From: Candidatus Komeilibacteria bacterium RIFCSPHIGHO2_01_FULL_52_14
GTDB lineage: Bacteria > Patescibacteriota > Patescibacteriia > UBA1558 > 2-01-FULL-52-15
Direction: 5' to 3'
Assembly (NCBI GenBank): GCA_001818365.1
Contig: MHKK01000014.1
Location: 3,282 to 9,734, forward strand
Length of the DNA: 6,453 nucleotides
A program made the position numbers and the translations under genes. Shown here piece by piece: positions 5,615-6,453 of the stretch (the first letter of the stretch is position 1; each line of letters starts with the position of its first letter). The notes under the pieces are model-generated. The model made no database searches and was not told the DNA's origin. It saw only the letters and a list, made by a program, of their open reading frames with translations.

Positions 5615-6175
5615 ATGACGTTTCGCATGTCGGCATTGCCGCGCGGTTTGCAAGCTCGCGAAGTGCGCCGTTTGGCGTCCTATTTGACGAGAAAGCTGCG
5701 GCTTTCCGGCGAAATATCGATTGCTTTCGTTCCGCCGCGGCGTATGCAGCAGCTTAATTATGCGTACCGCGGAAAGCGTACTGCAACGGATGTTTTGTCG
5801 TTTTCTTTCCGCAATGCGGATTCCCGCTTGTTGCCGCGTCATTTTCAAAATAAGAACGAACGAGGAGAGATACTTTTTTGCGCCCGAGAACTGTACCTTC
5901 GCGCCCGTAAAAACTCCATGACGATGCCACGCTATTTTTATCTGCTGCTCATTCACAGCGTCTTGCACCTGCAGGGGTTCGATCATGAAACGAACCGTGA
6001 TGCCGTGCGCATGGAGAAAAAAGAAGCGGTGTTTCTGGCCGGATTCGCCCCGTTACTCCCGGAAGCTGCGGCTTTGAAGCTGGAGAGGAAAGCGGTACGG
6101 TTGAAACAGCAAACCCGTAAGAAGTCCCTTACTTCGGGTCGGGGAGTAACGGGGTTCGCAGTAGCCCATCGCTGA
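5615..6175 (+). CDS. ybeY: Endoribonuclease YbeY, 16S rRNA maturation and ribosome quality control
   Basis: YbeY is a metal-dependent single-strand endoribonuclease involved in 16S rRNA 3'-end maturation and ribosome quality control in the cytoplasm. The 186-residue product carries the family signature HSVLHLQGFDHE (114-125), giving the three metal-binding histidines H114, H118 and H124. Upstream are LNYAYRGKRTATDVLSFSF (47-65), where the usual Pro-Thr-Asp and SFP are ATD and SFS, and GEILFC (84-89). The ATG at 5615 directly follows the TAA of the previous gene (5612-5614), with no ribosome site visible, so translation is probably coupled; Met5 (5627) is an alternative start. The core ends near residue 143. 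About 40 further residues form a basic tail (LERKAVRLKQQTRKK, then SGRGVTGF) absent from typical YbeY proteins of around 150 residues. The DNA for this tail carries a long inverted repeat. The identification is firm. Confidence 0.97.
   Translation: MTFRMSALPRGLQAREVRRLASYLTRKLRLSGEISIAFVPPRRMQQLNYAYRGKRTATDVLSFSFRNADSRLLPRHFQNKNERGEILFCARELYLRARKNSMTMPRYFYLLLIHSVLHLQGFDHETNRDAVRMEKKEAVFLAGFAPLLPEAAALKLERKAVRLKQQTRKKSLTSGRGVTGFAVAHR
6048..6154 (+). repeat. 13-bp perfect inverted repeat enclosing smaller hairpins in the ybeY 3' tail
   Basis: CCCCGTTACTCCC (6048-6060) is exactly complementary to GGGAGTAACGGGG (6142-6154), with 81 bases between. Inside are AAGC-TGCG-GCTT (6063-6074) and a hairpin with GAAGT (6121-6125) pairing to ACTTC (6131-6135), extended by ACCC (6113-6116) with GGGT (6136-6139) across a four-base bulge. 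The RNA could fold as a closed multi-branch structure. A run of seven T (6176-6182) begins 21 bases after the right arm, so termination is possible, but the gap is too long for a classic intrinsic terminator. Confidence 0.6.
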
Positions 6176-6179
6176 TTTT

Positions 6180-6193
6180 TTTAGTATACTAAA
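6180..6193 (+). promoter_or_regulatory. Putative ftsA -10 element within a 14-bp palindrome
   Basis: TTTAGTATACTAAA is a perfect palindrome containing TATACT (6185-6190), a good -10 candidate. It shares TAGTATAC with the element at 3447. Its symmetry would also suit a dimeric regulator. A start about seven bases downstream gives a leader of roughly 22 bases before ftsA. No good -35 hexamer was found at the usual distance. Confidence 0.4.
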
Positions 6194-6219
6194 GACGTTT
6201 TTACAGCCGAAAGAACGAC

Positions 6220-6453
6220 ATGAAACATCAGCAAACCATCACGGGGATCGACATCGGAACGCATGCAATTCGTATCGTCGTGGGTACCCCGCTGGAGAAC
6301 GGGACCTACCAAATTATCGGCGTCGGTGAGGCGCCGTCGCGCGGCGTTACGAAAGGCATGATTACCGATTTGGAGGAGACCGTTACATCCCTGTCCGAGG
6401 CGATCGAAAAAGCGGAACGGATGATCGGCGGGCAACTTTCTCAGGTTGTGGTC
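6220..6453 (+). CDS. ftsA: Cell division protein FtsA, N-terminal 78 codons (cut by the window edge)
   Basis: FtsA is the actin-like ATPase that tethers FtsZ filaments to the membrane and recruits the divisome. The ATG at 6220 opens a frame that runs unbroken to the last base. The product has the first phosphate-binding loop of the actin fold, GIDIGTHAIRIVVG (residues 9-22). After it come IIGVGEAPSRGVTKGMITDLEETV and the helix SEAIEKAERMIGGQLSQVVV, all in the order and spacing of the FtsA 1A subdomain start. The C-terminal membrane helix and the rest of the roughly 400-residue protein lie outside the window. The ribosome site is weak (GAAAGAA at 6209-6215). It follows ybeY by 44 bases and has its own promoter-like palindrome. 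ftsZ would be expected next. Confidence 0.95.
   Translation, partial: MKHQQTITGIDIGTHAIRIVVGTPLENGTYQIIGVGEAPSRGVTKGMITDLEETVTSLSEAIEKAERMIGGQLSQVVV

Noticed and set aside
5249..5986. Minus-strand 245-codon frame across the end of the pilin-like gene and ybeY
   Set aside because: It overlaps two well-supported genes, spans their junction and shows no known motif.
6121..6182. Classic intrinsic terminator after ybeY
   Set aside because: The hairpin at 6121-6135 is about 40 bases before the T run, and no strong stem directly precedes the T run. The long inverted repeat is kept as a structure only.
6173..6184. TGA read as glycine (Gracilibacteria or Absconditabacteria code)
   Set aside because: Reading through the ybeY TGA adds only two Phe codons before TAG, and no gene here has an in-frame TGA at a conserved glycine. 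The standard code fits.
6181..6435. Minus-strand 84-codon frame opposite ftsA
   Set aside because: The plus strand has an unmistakable FtsA N-terminus with the actin-type phosphate loop.

Overview
The window looks like a piece of a Candidate Phyla Radiation (Patescibacteria) genome, most probably a Parcubacteria-type lineage. The evidence is indirect: a very large cysteine-rich surface protein with C-terminal 'G-x-A-W...G-W-I-x-F' repeats, two single-pass membrane proteins with Asn/Thr- or Pro-rich linkers and thrombospondin type 3 (TSP3) calcium-binding repeats, compact gene spacing, and few Shine-Dalgarno sequences, followed by ybeY and ftsA. The standard code fits, because TGA ends ybeY and no long reading frame needs TGA as a sense codon. 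No rRNA, tRNA, CRISPR array or mobile element was seen. All five genes are on the + strand.

Layout. (1) 1-3444: the 3' part of a giant secreted or surface Cys-rich protein, open at the left edge. Its modules in order are Myxococcus-type (DUF4215-like) disulfide repeats, a DUF5648-like beta domain, more DUF4215-like repeats with a second kind of Cys module nested inside them, a jelly-roll (galactose-binding-like) domain, and four GW-type repeats. (2) 3470-4285: a single-pass membrane protein with four external TSP3 repeats. (3) 4310-5614: a second single-pass membrane protein with a type IV pilin-like globular segment, two TSP3 repeats and a PsbP-like C-terminal domain. (4) 5615-6175: ybeY, the endoribonuclease for rRNA maturation, starting directly on the preceding stop codon. 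(5) 6220-6453: the first 78 codons of ftsA, the actin-like divisome protein, cut by the right edge.

Gene-free gaps are only 25, 24 and 44 bases. Each holds an AT-rich TATAC/TACAAT element that could be a -10 box, so the row may be one co-oriented cluster with internal promoters. The first three genes probably build exported or envelope-anchored structures that bind calcium and possibly carbohydrate; ybeY and ftsA are housekeeping genes. Any functional link between the two groups is inference from position only.

The most interesting points are the nested Cys-module architecture of the giant protein, the displaced pilin-like domain in the third gene, and a 13-bp perfect inverted repeat enclosing further hairpins in the unusual 3' tail of ybeY.
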